From positions 24,565-63,664 of the forward strand of contig DAJC01000047.1 in assembly GCA_002498845.1 (NCBI GenBank): a DNA stretch of 39,100 nucleotides, written 5' to 3'. The DNA comes from Thermoplasmatales archaeon UBA509 (GTDB lineage Archaea; Thermoplasmatota; Thermoplasmata; Thermoplasmatales; Thermoplasmataceae). This document shows positions 8,312 to 17,248 of the stretch, one piece after another. Position 1 is the stretch's first letter. Each line of letters opens with the position of its first letter. The position numbers were made by a program, and so were the translations under genes. The notes beneath the pieces were generated by a model. That model searched no databases, was not told the DNA's origin, and saw nothing but the letters and a program-made list of their open reading frames with translations.

Positions 8312-10084
8312 ATGAGTAAGTTCAGGGACATGCTTATGAGATTCAGGGGGTTTCTGGGTGTTTTTTACCCCATGATCTTTGCTGCGAAGTACCTGGCCGG
8401 CAAGTGGCCGGTAATGATCTCAGTCATTGCCGCAGGCATGTTTGCCTCAGCTACCCGGCTTCTGATTCCTGTGTATATTGGAGATGCAGTTACAGCCATT
8501 GAATCCATGAGCTATTCCGGTGTCCTGCATGTTTCCATTCTCATAATTATTGTCTCTTCAATTACCGGTGGCCTGCAGTTTGTTGTGAGCTATGGCTCAC
8601 AGTACATAAGCCAGAGATTTGAATTCAGCATGAGAGATTCAGTATTTCACCACCTTATGAGGAAGAGGTTCAAATTTTTCGAGACGCAGACTTCCGGGGA
8701 TCTCCTTTCAAGAACAACCATGGACATTCATGCCATAAGAAATTTCCTTAACATGCTGTTTTCCCAGATGCTTCCAACAATATTTCTCATTGTCTTTGCC
8801 CTCTATTTTCTTCTCACCATCAATCCTTACTTTGCCCTCATCTTCCTGCTTTCAGTTCCCCTGCTTATCTATGCAGGAATGGCATTCCAGAGAAAGCAGA
8901 GATCCAGGTGGAGACGCATAAGGACATACTACGGCCAGATGAATGAAAGGCTGCAGGAGAACATTGTTGGGAACCGCGTGGTGAGAGGATTCTCTGCCGA
9001 GGATCTTGAAATCGGGAGGTTCTCCGACACCACTGAAAGTTATTATGACGAGTACATCGAGGTTGCCAGGCTGCGGGGGTTTTACAACAACCTGATGCCT
9101 CTCATAGTGAGCGCTGCAGCCACGGCCATTCTGATATATGGAGGATATATCGATGTTATATCTGCTTCCGACGTGGGGCCACTTGTTGCTGCCGTAAACA
9201 TTTTCAGCGTGATGAGTTCACCCGTGAGCTCATTCGGAAGGCTCATAGTATTCTCCGAGAACGCCAGGGCCGGAATAGAAAGGGTTTCTTTGCTGACGGA
9301 TTCAACGGATGAAGAGGATGTGGATACCCGCGACAGGGTTCGTCCTGATGGAGACCTCAGGATTCAGGATGTGACCTTCATCCGGGATGGAAGGAAGATA
9401 CTGGACAGCGTAAGCATGGTGGTACCAAAGGGTGAGTTTGCGGCCATCACCGGAAAGACGGGAACAGGGAAAACAACGCTAACAGGCCTGATTCCTAGAT
9501 TCTATGACCCGGATGAGGGGAACCTGTACATCGGCTCAACCGAAATTTCCAGGATTCCACTGGCGAATCTGCGATCAGCTGTTTCCCTGGTTCCTCAAGA
9601 GATAAATCTTCTCTCCGGGACAATCCGTGAGAATATAGCATTCGGGAACGAAGATGTTGGAGACGACAGTGTAAGGGATGCAGCGCGTACTGCTGAGATA
9701 GCCGATTTCATTGAATCACTTCCCGATGCTTACGATACGCAGGTGGGAGAGAGAGGAATCACACTGTCCGGCGGCCAGAAGCAGAGGGTCGCTTTGGCAA
9801 GGGCCATTGTTTCGCATCCATCACTGCTTATTCTTGATGATGCCACCTCCAGTGTGGATCCTGATACGGAGCTCAGGATCTTCAGGAATATCAGAAAGGA
9901 TCTGAGAGACATTACTGTGCTCCTTGTTACGCACCGCATTTCAGCTCTGAAGTTTGCAGACAGAGTGTGGAAACTGGACGAAGGCAGAATCGTACCTGTG
10001 ATGGACATCAGCAGGGATCTTGAAGGCATAACCAGTGGTGCAGGAATCAGCTACACAGGGGTGGGAAATGCCTCAGACATATGA
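8312..10084 (+). CDS. ABC exporter half-transporter, subunit A (degenerate ATP site)
   Basis: This 590-residue protein has a six-helix exporter membrane domain (about residues 15-310) followed by an ATPase domain. Walker A GKTGTGKTT lies at about 379-387, the signature LSGGQ at about 485-489 is canonical, but Walker B reads LLILDDATSSVD, with Asp where the catalytic Glu should be, and the A-loop position that is Tyr in the partner (FSYG) is Arg here (FIRDG). This is the pattern of the non-catalytic site of heterodimeric exporters such as TM287/288 or BmrCD. The next gene supplies the complementary half. Likely substrates are drugs, lipids or peptides. Confidence 0.9.
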   Translation: MSKFRDMLMRFRGFLGVFYPMIFAAKYLAGKWPVMISVIAAGMFASATRLLIPVYIGDAVTAIESMSYSGVLHVSILIIIVSSITGGLQFVVSYGSQYISQRFEFSMRDSVFHHLMRKRFKFFETQTSGDLLSRTTMDIHAIRNFLNMLFSQMLPTIFLIVFALYFLLTINPYFALIFLLSVPLLIYAGMAFQRKQRSRWRRIRTYYGQMNERLQENIVGNRVVRGFSAEDLEIGRFSDTTESYYDEYIEVARLRGFYNNLMPLIVSAAATAILIYGGYIDVISASDVGPLVAAVNIFSVMSSPVSSFGRLIVFSENARAGIERVSLLTDSTDEEDVDTRDRVRPDGDLRIQDVTFIRDGRKILDSVSMVVPKGEFAAITGKTGTGKTTLTGLIPRFYDPDEGNLYIGSTEISRIPLANLRSAVSLVPQEINLLSGTIRENIAFGNEDVGDDSVRDAARTAEIADFIESLPDAYDTQVGERGITLSGGQKQRVALARAIVSHPSLLILDDATSSVDPDTELRIFRNIRKDLRDITVLLVTHRISALKFADRVWKLDEGRIVPVMDISRDLEGITSGAGISYTGVGNASDI

Positions 10085-11837
10085 AGAACTGGAGGATCAG
10101 ATCATAAAGACTGCCAGGGGCTCTGGATCTTTCCGGAGAATGGTTCGGGAGATATTCCAGATGAGACGGGACAGTGCCGCCCTGGTCACAACTGTCTTGA
10201 TAACGGCAATTGCAGGAACACTATATCCGCTGATGCTTGGCTTTGCGGTCAACGCCATTATTGCAAGAAATGTGTTCCACCTTGAGCTGTTCGCATCCTT
10301 ATTCTTTCTTCTTTACCTGGTTCAGTTTTTCTCAAACCGGATTCGTACCATCAGCTCAACTGTGCTGGCGCAGAAGGAGATAAAGAGCCTGAGGGACCGA
10401 GCCTTCCAGAGCCTGCAGTACGTGCCGGAGGCGTTCTACAGCAAGGTGAAGACCGGGTACCTCATCAGCAGGATAACAAATGACGCCGAAACTCTGAGCG
10501 AGTTCCTGACTTTCCAGCTCCCTTCTGTCATTGCGGGAATATCCACAGTGATTGTCTCCATATCAATTATGTTCTACAAGGACTTCAACCTGACACTCTA
10601 TGCCCTCATCATAATTCCTGTCCTGATGGCATTCACCATGTCTATTCAGCCCAGGGTGAGGCAGAATTATCTCAGAACAAGGAAGACCATTGCGGCCATA
10701 ACAGGGAACCTTGCAGAGAACATTTCTGCCATTCGCACCATAAAGGCGTTCAATGTGGAGAAGAGAACTGAGGATAACTTCAGGGTCCTGAACGACCGGA
10801 ATTTCAGGGCCAATATGAAGGCATCCAGGTTATCCTCCGCTTACGGGGCATCTGTCAGGATCATAGAGGCTGCCGGCATTGCCATTGTTCTTCTTGCCGG
10901 GGCATTGCAGCTAATACACGGCGTTACTTCAGTGGGAATTCTGGTTGCATTCGTTGTCTACGTCCAGGAGTTCTTTGATCCCGTAATTCAGCTTTCCCAG
11001 CTTTATAACTCCTATCAGTCTTCACTTGTGGGAATAAGCAGGATATACGGAATAATTGACCAGCCAAAAGATAAGGAGCCTGAGGAAAGCGAAAGCCAGG
11101 TCCAGTTCAAGGATTCAATTGTGATCAAAGGAATGTCTTTCTCATATGGTGAAGGGAATGCCCTTGAGAATATTCACCTTACCATAAGGAAGGGTGAGAA
11201 GGTTGCAGTGGTTGGGCACACAGGGGCCGGGAAAACCACCCTATCCAATCTTCTGCTGAAATTCTACAGGCCTGAGGCTGGCGGGATACTCATAGACGGC
11301 AGGGATCTGAGCTCAATCTCCACAAGGAGCTACAGGAAGCTCATGACACCGGTTCTGCAGGACCCTTTCCTGTTCAGGGGCACAGTACTGGAGAATATAA
11401 TATTCGTGGACCCCGGCATAACAAGGGAACATGTTCTTGAACTTATCAGCAGGTTTGGACTTGCCGATATCTTTTCGTCCCTGCCCCAGGGAATAGACAC
11501 CAATGTGGGGGAAATGGGAAGAAACCTTTCCGAGGGCCAGCGCCAGGCGGTCTCCATACTCCGGGCATTTGCACGTGATCCAGAAATACTCATACTGGAT
11601 GAACCGACTTCACAGATCGATCCGTATTCTGAGAAGCTCATAATAGAGGCGCTCAGGGAATTCGTGAAGGAAAAAACACTCATTCTCATAACTCACAGGT
11701 TCTCAATGATTGTTCTGGTGGACAGGGTCGTGGTACTCAAGGATGGGAGCATAGCAGAGGAGGGGACATTCAAGGAACTGATGAAGAAGGAGGGGCTCTT
11801 CTCCAGCCTCTATAACATCCAGTACGGTGATGCTTGA
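10068..11837 (+). CDS. ABC exporter half-transporter, subunit B (catalytic Glu, degenerate signature)
   Basis: The 589-residue product has six membrane helices and an ATPase domain with A-loop Tyr (FSYG), Walker A GHTGAGKTT, Walker B LILDEPTSQID with the catalytic Glu, and the switch histidine LITHRFS. Its signature is LSEGQ, with Glu replacing the second Gly, so the ATP site formed with subunit A's Walker motifs would be inactive while the other site is complete. ATG 10068 follows GGGGTGG and overlaps subunit A by 17 bases; a GTG at 10035 is a weaker alternative. Close overlap and complementary defects show the two work as one heterodimer. Confidence 0.9.
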   Translation: MPQTYEELEDQIIKTARGSGSFRRMVREIFQMRRDSAALVTTVLITAIAGTLYPLMLGFAVNAIIARNVFHLELFASLFFLLYLVQFFSNRIRTISSTVLAQKEIKSLRDRAFQSLQYVPEAFYSKVKTGYLISRITNDAETLSEFLTFQLPSVIAGISTVIVSISIMFYKDFNLTLYALIIIPVLMAFTMSIQPRVRQNYLRTRKTIAAITGNLAENISAIRTIKAFNVEKRTEDNFRVLNDRNFRANMKASRLSSAYGASVRIIEAAGIAIVLLAGALQLIHGVTSVGILVAFVVYVQEFFDPVIQLSQLYNSYQSSLVGISRIYGIIDQPKDKEPEESESQVQFKDSIVIKGMSFSYGEGNALENIHLTIRKGEKVAVVGHTGAGKTTLSNLLLKFYRPEAGGILIDGRDLSSISTRSYRKLMTPVLQDPFLFRGTVLENIIFVDPGITREHVLELISRFGLADIFSSLPQGIDTNVGEMGRNLSEGQRQAVSILRAFARDPEILILDEPTSQIDPYSEKLIIEALREFVKEKTLILITHRFSMIVLVDRVVVLKDGSIAEEGTFKELMKKEGLFSSLYNIQYGDA

Positions 11838-11912
11838 ATGCACATGATGACCTGGCGGCCTGCGGCTTTAACTCATAATGTATTTATGGACTGTACTGAT
11901 TAGCAGGGGAAA

Positions 11913-12410
11913 ATGAACAAGGATTTTGCCAGGAAGCTTGTGGCCATTGTATCCAATTCTAAAAAGGGTGCAGCATCCTATACACAGCAGGATTTTATCA
12001 CCTCGCTGTCCTTCAAGAAAAACCTGATTGATCCTGAAACGGTCAAGGAATTCCTTGAAGCGGCGGTGAAGGAGGGCATACTGGTGAAGAAAGACAGCGC
12101 TTACGTTCCAAATTTCAGCACCTCCGGAATAATTGTTCCGCTTGATTTCTCGGTCACACGTGATCAACTTTTCCAGGAATCTGGGGACAGGCCTCTCGTG
12201 GACAGGCTTCTGGAAGCAATATCCGCTTCAGGGAAGCTCACCAAGAAGGAGGCCATAACCAGGGCAAGAGAAGTTCTCCAACCCATGAAGTATATCAGTT
12301 TTGAAACCGCTCTTCTTTCCGTCATGTCCGACGAGGGTATAGACATCAAAGAATACCTTAATGAAGTCGGTACAAGATGGTCAAACCGCAGCATGGAAAA
12401 AAAATCGTAG
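11913..12410 (+). CDS. DUF2240 family protein
   Basis: The 165-residue protein matches the archaeal DUF2240 family in layout: an N-terminal winged-helix-like part (residues about 5-75, with DFITSLSFKKNLIDPETVK and EAAVKEGILVKK) and a C-terminal helical part ending in LLSVMSDEGIDIKEYLNEV. The function of the family is not known to me; the fold suggests nucleic-acid or protein binding. A TATA-like TGTATTTATGG near 11878-11888 precedes the ATG by about 30 bases. It stands alone between the exporter operon and a converging TPR gene. Confidence 0.7.
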   Translation: MNKDFARKLVAIVSNSKKGAASYTQQDFITSLSFKKNLIDPETVKEFLEAAVKEGILVKKDSAYVPNFSTSGIIVPLDFSVTRDQLFQESGDRPLVDRLLEAISASGKLTKKEAITRAREVLQPMKYISFETALLSVMSDEGIDIKEYLNEVGTRWSNRSMEKKS

Positions 12411-12440
12411 GGCTTTGATGATTGTTGGATTAATCCAGGC

Positions 12441-13202
12441 TCAGTCCTGGTTTGACCTCTGGGCGATCTTTATGGCTTCCTCAACATTTTCCAGCTCCAT
12501 GGCTATGTCTGAAGCCAGATCGTATATGAAAGAAAGCGATTTGCGAAATTCCTTCTTTTCTTTCTTGTTCTTGATTCCTGACGCGATTTTGTCTATTTTG
12601 TCAAGAGCTTCCATGGCTGACTGAAGCGCCTTTTCTTCTTCGCCACCGGAGCGGATTATTCCTATCTGCCCACGTTTTGCCTCAAAGAAATTCTCCCAGT
12701 CTTCAGTCTCTTCGGATATCTTAAGAACCTGTTCGTACATTTTAGAAGCCTCATTTCTGGTTTTTGCGGAAGCGGCCTTCATTTCTGCAATGGCATTCAG
12801 GGAAGTGCAGAACAGGAAGGGGTCCTTAAGGGAATCTGAGAGCATCAGGGCTTCGTTGAAGAACGCCTCACCCTCCTCTTTCTTTGATGCATCGAGCTCG
12901 ATGTAACCCAGATTGATCAGGTCCATAACTTCCAGTTCCTTCTCTCCATTTTTTCTGTGAATTGATAGTGAAATTTCGGCAAATTTCCTTGAATTCTGGT
13001 CATTCTTGCTTTCAAGGGAGTTGTAAGCCTGCGATAATTTATATGCGAGATCGGCAGTGTCATCATTTTCCTCCTTTCCCACAAGATCGAAAGCTTTCTG
13101 GTATTCTCTTATGGCATCTATGAGCTTGTCTTTCTGGAAGAATTTGTCGCCATTTTCGATTATATCCTCAACACTCTGGTCCATTAATTTACCTAGCTGC
13201 AT
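12441..13202 (-). CDS. Tetratricopeptide-repeat protein
   Basis: This 253-residue cytosolic protein is made almost entirely of helix pairs with TPR spacing. Examples are 'IENGDKFFQKDKLIDAIREY', 'AYKLSQAYNSLESKNDQNS' and 'LINLGYIELDASKKEEGEAF', with Ala/Gly/Tyr at the packing positions. About five to six repeats fit. Such proteins scaffold protein-protein contacts; the partner is unknown. No enzymatic motif is visible. Confidence 0.75.
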   Translation of the reverse strand: MQLGKLMDQSVEDIIENGDKFFQKDKLIDAIREYQKAFDLVGKEENDDTADLAYKLSQAYNSLESKNDQNSRKFAEISLSIHRKNGEKELEVMDLINLGYIELDASKKEEGEAFFNEALMLSDSLKDPFLFCTSLNAIAEMKAASAKTRNEASKMYEQVLKISEETEDWENFFEAKRGQIGIIRSGGEEEKALQSAMEALDKIDKIASGIKNKKEKKEFRKSLSFIYDLASDIAMELENVEEAIKIAQRSNQD

Positions 13203-13214
13203 GATTTTATCTGC

Positions 13215-13225
13215 ATATAAATAAA
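13215..13225 (-). promoter_or_regulatory. TATA box for the TPR gene
   Basis: On the minus strand TTTATTTATAT is centred about 18-20 bases before ATG 13202, suggesting a leaderless transcript. Confidence 0.4.
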
Positions 13226-13310
13226 TTCGGTGAGTTCTGCCTCTCCATGAAATGTATGAAGATCCCTCCCAAATTTACGATCAAAATCGGCTGAAAATAG
13301 AAAGGCAGAT

Positions 13311-14582
13311 TCAGGCACTTGATTTTCTTATTGATTCCAGTAAATCCCGGGCTCTTGCCATGCTTATATTTCCCTCGCTTACCATGGTTTCACTTATTCG
13401 GTCAATTTCGTTCCCCTTTGCTCCAACGGACACGGCAAGACTCCTGGCATGCAGCCCCATATGCCCCTTCTGAATGCCCTCTGCAGACAGAGCCCGCAGT
13501 GCAGCAAAATTCTGTGCAAGACCAACTGCTGCCAGAACCTGAGCAAATTCTGATGAAGAACCCACACTCAGTATCTTTCGGAATATTGCCGCCTTTTTGA
13601 CTGTGTTTGTAGAGCCACCAACAGTACCAACTGCCACAGGGATTTCAATTTCACCGATCAGGTCTCCATTCTCATCCTGGCTGTACCTAGTAAGTGAAAG
13701 GTGTCCGCTCAGATTATTATAGGTATGAGCATTAGCTTCCGCAGAACGCCAGTCGTTCATGGTTGCAAGGATCACGGCGTCAACACCGTTCATGATGCCT
13801 TTGTTATGCGTGGCAGCGCGGTAGGGATCGACGTCCGCCATTTCATAGGACCTTATGATCCTCTTCACAACCTCTTCTCCCCCTATGAGATCTTTCCTGA
13901 ACTTTGCTTTTGAACGTGCTATCCTGTCTGGCGTGAGATTGCTCAAAATCCTCAGGTTCGTCTTGCATCCTGTAATACTCTCAAGGAAGGGTGCAACAGC
14001 TTCGCACATGCTGTTGACCACATTTGCCCCCATTGCATCACGTACATCTACCTTCAGATGAAGAACTATGCTTCCTTCTGGGTCGTTGATCTTCCGGATC
14101 TCCACATCCCTTGCTCCTGCTTTCATGGATGAAAGAGTCCTGCTCCTGCTGTTGGCCAGGTCAAGAATTTCACCCTTATGTTCTTCAACGGCTTCCCGCA
14201 CTTTTCCAAAATCTCCGCAACCCATGAGCTGCACCTGCCCTATCATGACAGGATCAGAGGATGTTGACTGGAAGCCCCCAGATGCACGCGCTATCTTGGC
14301 AGCGTTGCTGCATGCAGCCACAACAGAGGCTTCTTCTATGGCCATGGGTATGAGATAATCCCTGCCATTAATGAGGAAGTTGACTGCAATTCCAACTGGC
14401 AGTTCGACCGTTGAAATGACATTTTCAATGAGTTTGTCAGCGAGGTCAAGAGGAAGTGAACCAGTCTTTGAGATTTCTTCAATGTCGGAGTCATTAAGGC
14501 CAGCAAATCTCGCAACAACCTGGGCCCTTTCTTCTGGCGTCAGTTTATAGAAGCCTGAAATCTCTGAAGTTTTTCCGGACAT
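13311..14582 (-). CDS. mvaA: Hydroxymethylglutaryl-CoA reductase, class II
   Basis: The enzyme reduces HMG-CoA to mevalonate, the committed step toward archaeal isoprenoid lipids. The 424-residue sequence matches class II (Pseudomonas mevalonii-like) reductases: 'LPVGIAVNFLINGRDYLIPMA', EEASVVAACSNAAK with the catalytic Glu, DAMGANVVN, 'HNKGIMNGVDAV' and AVGTVGGSTNT are all at the expected places. Class II enzymes are known in Archaeoglobus and Thermoplasmatales and are considered of bacterial origin, whereas most archaea carry class I. ATG 14582 is preceded by a GTG at 14585; a TATA box near 14606-14614 fits a leaderless start. Confidence 0.95.
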   Translation of the reverse strand: MSGKTSEISGFYKLTPEERAQVVARFAGLNDSDIEEISKTGSLPLDLADKLIENVISTVELPVGIAVNFLINGRDYLIPMAIEEASVVAACSNAAKIARASGGFQSTSSDPVMIGQVQLMGCGDFGKVREAVEEHKGEILDLANSRSRTLSSMKAGARDVEIRKINDPEGSIVLHLKVDVRDAMGANVVNSMCEAVAPFLESITGCKTNLRILSNLTPDRIARSKAKFRKDLIGGEEVVKRIIRSYEMADVDPYRAATHNKGIMNGVDAVILATMNDWRSAEANAHTYNNLSGHLSLTRYSQDENGDLIGEIEIPVAVGTVGGSTNTVKKAAIFRKILSVGSSSEFAQVLAAVGLAQNFAALRALSAEGIQKGHMGLHARSLAVSVGAKGNEIDRISETMVSEGNISMARARDLLESIRKSSA

Positions 14583-14605
14583 CACCTTGCATGAGGGACA
14601 GAAAC

Positions 14606-14614
14606 CTTAAAAAT
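14606..14614 (-). promoter_or_regulatory. TATA box for HMG-CoA reductase
   Basis: Minus-strand ATTTTTAAG is centred about 28 bases before ATG 14582. Confidence 0.4.
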
Positions 14615-15003
14615 GTACTGACAGAGGGGCACATTTGTCCTATGGCTGGCGACGATTGTAACATGTGCGACCTCACTTGATCATCTAATGTACGCATTCT
14701 GTTAACCCGTGAATCAATTAGATGGACAGACAGGTCAGGTATAATGAAAACAAAATCTCACAGGAAATCATTGTGGCCAGACTTCCAGCGTCAATTCTGA
14801 CTACCGTACTGTAATGGATGCTTTATGTTCCAATTTTCTTCAAAGTCAGTGGCCTTATTCCTGCACACTGATTTTTAACTTCCAGGCATTGTTTCTAATG
14901 CAACAATTCAGAAATTTTCGGATTGCAATACTTGAATGCCAGTAATCATGCAGAAAATGCACCGAACCTCTTCATATATTAGAGCTGAAGGCATTTAGTG
15001 CAG
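14615..15003. other. Non-coding stretch upstream of pyrB
   Basis: Between the HMG-CoA reductase promoter and the pyrB leader I see no supported gene. A 12-codon frame at 14642 (MAGDDCNMCDLT) is too short to support. No tRNA-like or repeat structure stands out. Confidence 0.4.
14973..14981 (+). promoter_or_regulatory. TATA box upstream of pyrB leader
   Basis: CATATATTA is the best TATA match in this intergenic region. Its centre is about 27 bases before ATG 15004, which begins a 26-codon leader ORF, and about 100 bases before the pyrB ATG. Confidence 0.45.
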
Positions 15004-15084
15004 ATGCGAGCCATCCCAAATATTATGCTGTTGGAACCTGCAAAGATTATTAATTGGCGGCACAATGCAACATCCCGATGTTAA
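15004..15084 (+). CDS. Candidate 26-residue leader peptide overlapping the pyrB start
   Basis: ATG 15004 opens a short frame (MRAIPNIMLLEPAK...) whose TAA overlaps the first codons of pyrB (ATG 15078). It sits exactly where a leaderless transcript from the TATA box at 14973-14981 would begin. Translation of it could bring ribosomes to the pyrB start. The peptide has no recognisable family, and it could be chance. Confidence 0.3.
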   Translation: MRAIPNIMLLEPAKIINWRHNATSRC

Positions 15085-15992
15085 GAAATAAAAGCGTTGT
15101 GTCCATCAACGACATCGGTGACGATGAACTTTCAGAGATTTTCAAGGCCGCAGAAAACATGGAGAAATCACTCAAGTCAGGCAAACCGCTTGAACTTATG
15201 AAAGGAAAGATTATGGCAACTTTCTTTTACGAGCCAAGCACCAGAACCAGGCTCTCATTTGAGAGTGCCATGCAGAGGCTCGGAGGTTCCGTAATAAGTG
15301 TTCCTGAGGCAAAGTCATCATCCGTGGCCAAGGGTGAAACACTTGCGGACACAGTGAGGATGGCAGAGGGATATTCTGATATAATTGTAATCAGGCATCC
15401 AATGGAGGGTGCAGCAAGGCTGGCCTCCAGATTTACATCCAAACCTATTGTGAATGCCGGTGACGGATCAGGGCAGCATCCCACTCAGACCGTTCTTGAT
15501 CTGTACACAATCCGAAAGGAACTTGGTGGAATCAGTGGAAAGACCGTAACAATTGTAGGAGACCTGAGGTACGGAAGAACGGTGCACTCCCTTGTGCTTG
15601 CTCTTTCAAGATTCAATGCCAGAGTGAACCTTGTTGCACCACCAATTCTCAAGATGCCGGACCATGTTGTTTCCATGCTGCCGGCGGATTTCAAGCTGAA
15701 TGTTACCGAGAATCTTTCTGAGGTGCTGCCGGAAACTGATGTGCTTTACGTTACAAGAATTCAGAAGGAGAGATTTTCAGATCCCAATGAGTACCAGAGT
15801 GTCATAGGCTCATACAAGATAAATTCTGAAACGGTTTCAGCAATGAAGGAAAAATCCATCATAATGCATCCACTTCCAAGGGTCGATGAAATCTCTCCCG
15901 ATGTTGATTCATCACCTAAGGCAGCATATTTCAGGCAGGCCAATAACGGTGTTCCGGTTAGGATGGCAATAATATCACTTATTCTGGGGTGA
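15078..15992 (+). CDS. pyrB: Aspartate carbamoyltransferase catalytic chain
   Basis: This enzyme condenses carbamoyl phosphate and aspartate in the second step of pyrimidine synthesis. The carbamoyl-phosphate motif [13 protein letters not shown], the [10 protein letters not shown] motif, [12 protein letters not shown] and the C-terminal HPLPRVDEI are all intact. I chose ATG 15078 (304 residues, the usual length); a TTG at 15054 would add eight residues. The stop overlaps the region of the pyrI start, and the GGGGTGA that serves pyrI lies within the last codons, so the two chains are made together. Confidence 0.96.
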   Translation: MLRNKSVVSINDIGDDELSEIFKAAENMEKSLKSGKPLELMKGKIMATFFYEPSTRTRLSFESAMQRLGGSVISVPEAKSSSVAKGETLADTVRMAEGYSDIIVIRHPMEGAARLASRFTSKPIVNAGDGSGQHPTQTVLDLYTIRKELGGISGKTVTIVGDLRYGRTVHSLVLALSRFNARVNLVAPPILKMPDHVVSMLPADFKLNVTENLSEVLPETDVLYVTRIQKERFSDPNEYQSVIGSYKINSETVSAMKEKSIIMHPLPRVDEISPDVDSSPKAAYFRQANNGVPVRMAIISLILG

Positions 15993-15997
15993 ATGAA

Positions 15998-16465
15998 ATG
16001 GATGAACAGACCTTAAAAATTTCAAAGATAAAAGACGGCACTGTAATTGATCATATTCCGCCTGGAAAAGCGCTGAGGGTTCTTTCAATACTGAAAATAG
16101 ATGATCACGTTGAGAACTCCATCAGCATTGGCATCAGAGTGACATCCAAGAGGCTGGGTACCAAGGATGTCATAAAGATAGAGAACAGGGATCTTGAGAA
16201 GTTCGAGGTGGATAAGATTTCACTTATTGCGCCGGACGCCACCATCAGCATAGTGAGCAACTATGAGATCATAGAGAAATTTCCTGTGGAGCTACCCCAG
16301 AGAATTGTTGGGATAGTAAAATGTTCCAATGCCAATTGCATTACAAACATGAAAGAACCTGTGCAGGGGGAGTTCAGTCTCATTAGCAAAAAGCCTCTTC
16401 TCATCAGGTGCAACTTCTGTGAAAGAACTATGAATGAAAGGGAGATAACTGCCAGCCTTGTTTAG
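15998..16465 (+). CDS. pyrI: Aspartate carbamoyltransferase regulatory chain
   Basis: The regulatory subunit binds nucleotide effectors in its N-terminal domain and zinc in its C-terminal domain, through which it contacts PyrB. The zinc ligands are visible as C-x4-C (CSNANC) and C-x2-C (CNFC). The N-terminal '[17 protein letters not shown]' block is the family's signature start. ATG 15998 is five bases after GGGGTGA; a GTG at 15989 overlapping the pyrB stop is possible. The 3' end overlaps the converging FtsZ-like gene by four bases. Confidence 0.95.
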   Translation: MDEQTLKISKIKDGTVIDHIPPGKALRVLSILKIDDHVENSISIGIRVTSKRLGTKDVIKIENRDLEKFEVDKISLIAPDATISIVSNYEIIEKFPVELPQRIVGIVKCSNANCITNMKEPVQGEFSLISKKPLLIRCNFCERTMNEREITASLV

Positions 16466-17235
16466 GCTGACAGCTGGTATTTTAAAAGTTCAGAGGCATT
16501 GGAGAGCCTTGTGGAATAGACCTCTACGTCCCTGGCGATTCTGACATTTATTTTTCTTATTACGCCATCTTTCTCTCGGGCATATTCCTTGTTTTTCTCT
16601 ATGAGCCTCTCATTGTCATAAATCCTTGGCTTTCCACAGGCGGCTTCAAGCTTCTTGATTCCGCTTTCTGCAGTCTTCCTTCTTTTTAAGTCTTCTCTGG
16701 ATGGCTTTATTATAACGTTCAGATGGGGAATGTTTCTTTCCTTGAGAAGAAGTGAAAATGCCATGTGCAGATCCTGAGCGAAATCACCGCCAAACCCGCT
16801 TATGAGTATGTAGGAATTGGATTTCTCCACTTCACAGAGGAGTTCCCTTGCCGTGGCCTCAGCATCACCAGAGCCTTCAATGAATGTGGTGTTAACGGTA
16901 GCCGCTTCCAGTGGATCCTGCCAGCAATCAAACTGATCAATGTTCTTTCTATACTCATATTCCTCTCTGGATATGATGGAAACCTTAACTGGCTCAGGCT
17001 CTGCCAGTATTATCTCGGCATCCTGGGCCTGCACCGTTGGTGAAACCGCCCGTTCCTTCTTCAACTGGACAGATCGGTAGACTGTCCTCCGTATCTGAAG
17101 AGGCCTTATGTTTCTCAGGACTTTGTCTCCTGCAGTTCCAAAAGCTATGACAACGTTATCCATTCTCTCGGAATAGTATTTCCTTATGAGACCTTTGACA
17201 ACGCCCTCTATGTTCTGAACACTTATTGTTTCCAT
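16462..17235 (-). CDS. Divergent FtsZ/tubulin-like protein, GTPase domain only
   Basis: Parts of this 257-residue protein follow the FtsZ GTPase fold. Residues about 27-45 ([17 protein letters not shown]) resemble the first strand and T1 loop (VGVGGAGNNAV in FtsZ). Residues about 140-205 read strand, '[12 protein letters not shown]', helix, strand '[25 protein letters not shown]' and then '[12 protein letters not shown]', which parallels the FtsZ T4 loop, 'GVVTKPF.FEG.RR...A..GI..L' and 'IPNDKLL'. The FtsZ signature GGGTGTG is changed to GFGGDFAQ, and the protein ends without the T7 loop or C-terminal domain, so GTP hydrolysis and normal polymerisation are doubtful. It lies 13 bases after an RHH gene, as cell-division ftsZ genes do in haloarchaea. 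The assignment rests on motif order and needs profile or structure support. Confidence 0.6.
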   Translation of the reverse strand: METISVQNIEGVVKGLIRKYYSERMDNVVIAFGTAGDKVLRNIRPLQIRRTVYRSVQLKKERAVSPTVQAQDAEIILAEPEPVKVSIISREEYEYRKNIDQFDCWQDPLEAATVNTTFIEGSGDAEATARELLCEVEKSNSYILISGFGGDFAQDLHMAFSLLLKERNIPHLNVIIKPSREDLKRRKTAESGIKKLEAACGKPRIYDNERLIEKNKEYAREKDGVIRKINVRIARDVEVYSTRLSNASELLKYQLSA

Positions 17236-17248
17236 TTATGCACCTTTC

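Noticed and set aside
11330..11689. Minus-strand open frame of 119 codons
   Set aside because: It is antisense to the ATPase domain of exporter subunit B.
4632..14733. Shared 11-mer TGGACAGACAG at 4632-4642 and 14723-14733
   Set aside because: An 11-base match between two places is expected many times by chance in 39 kb, and the flanks do not align.
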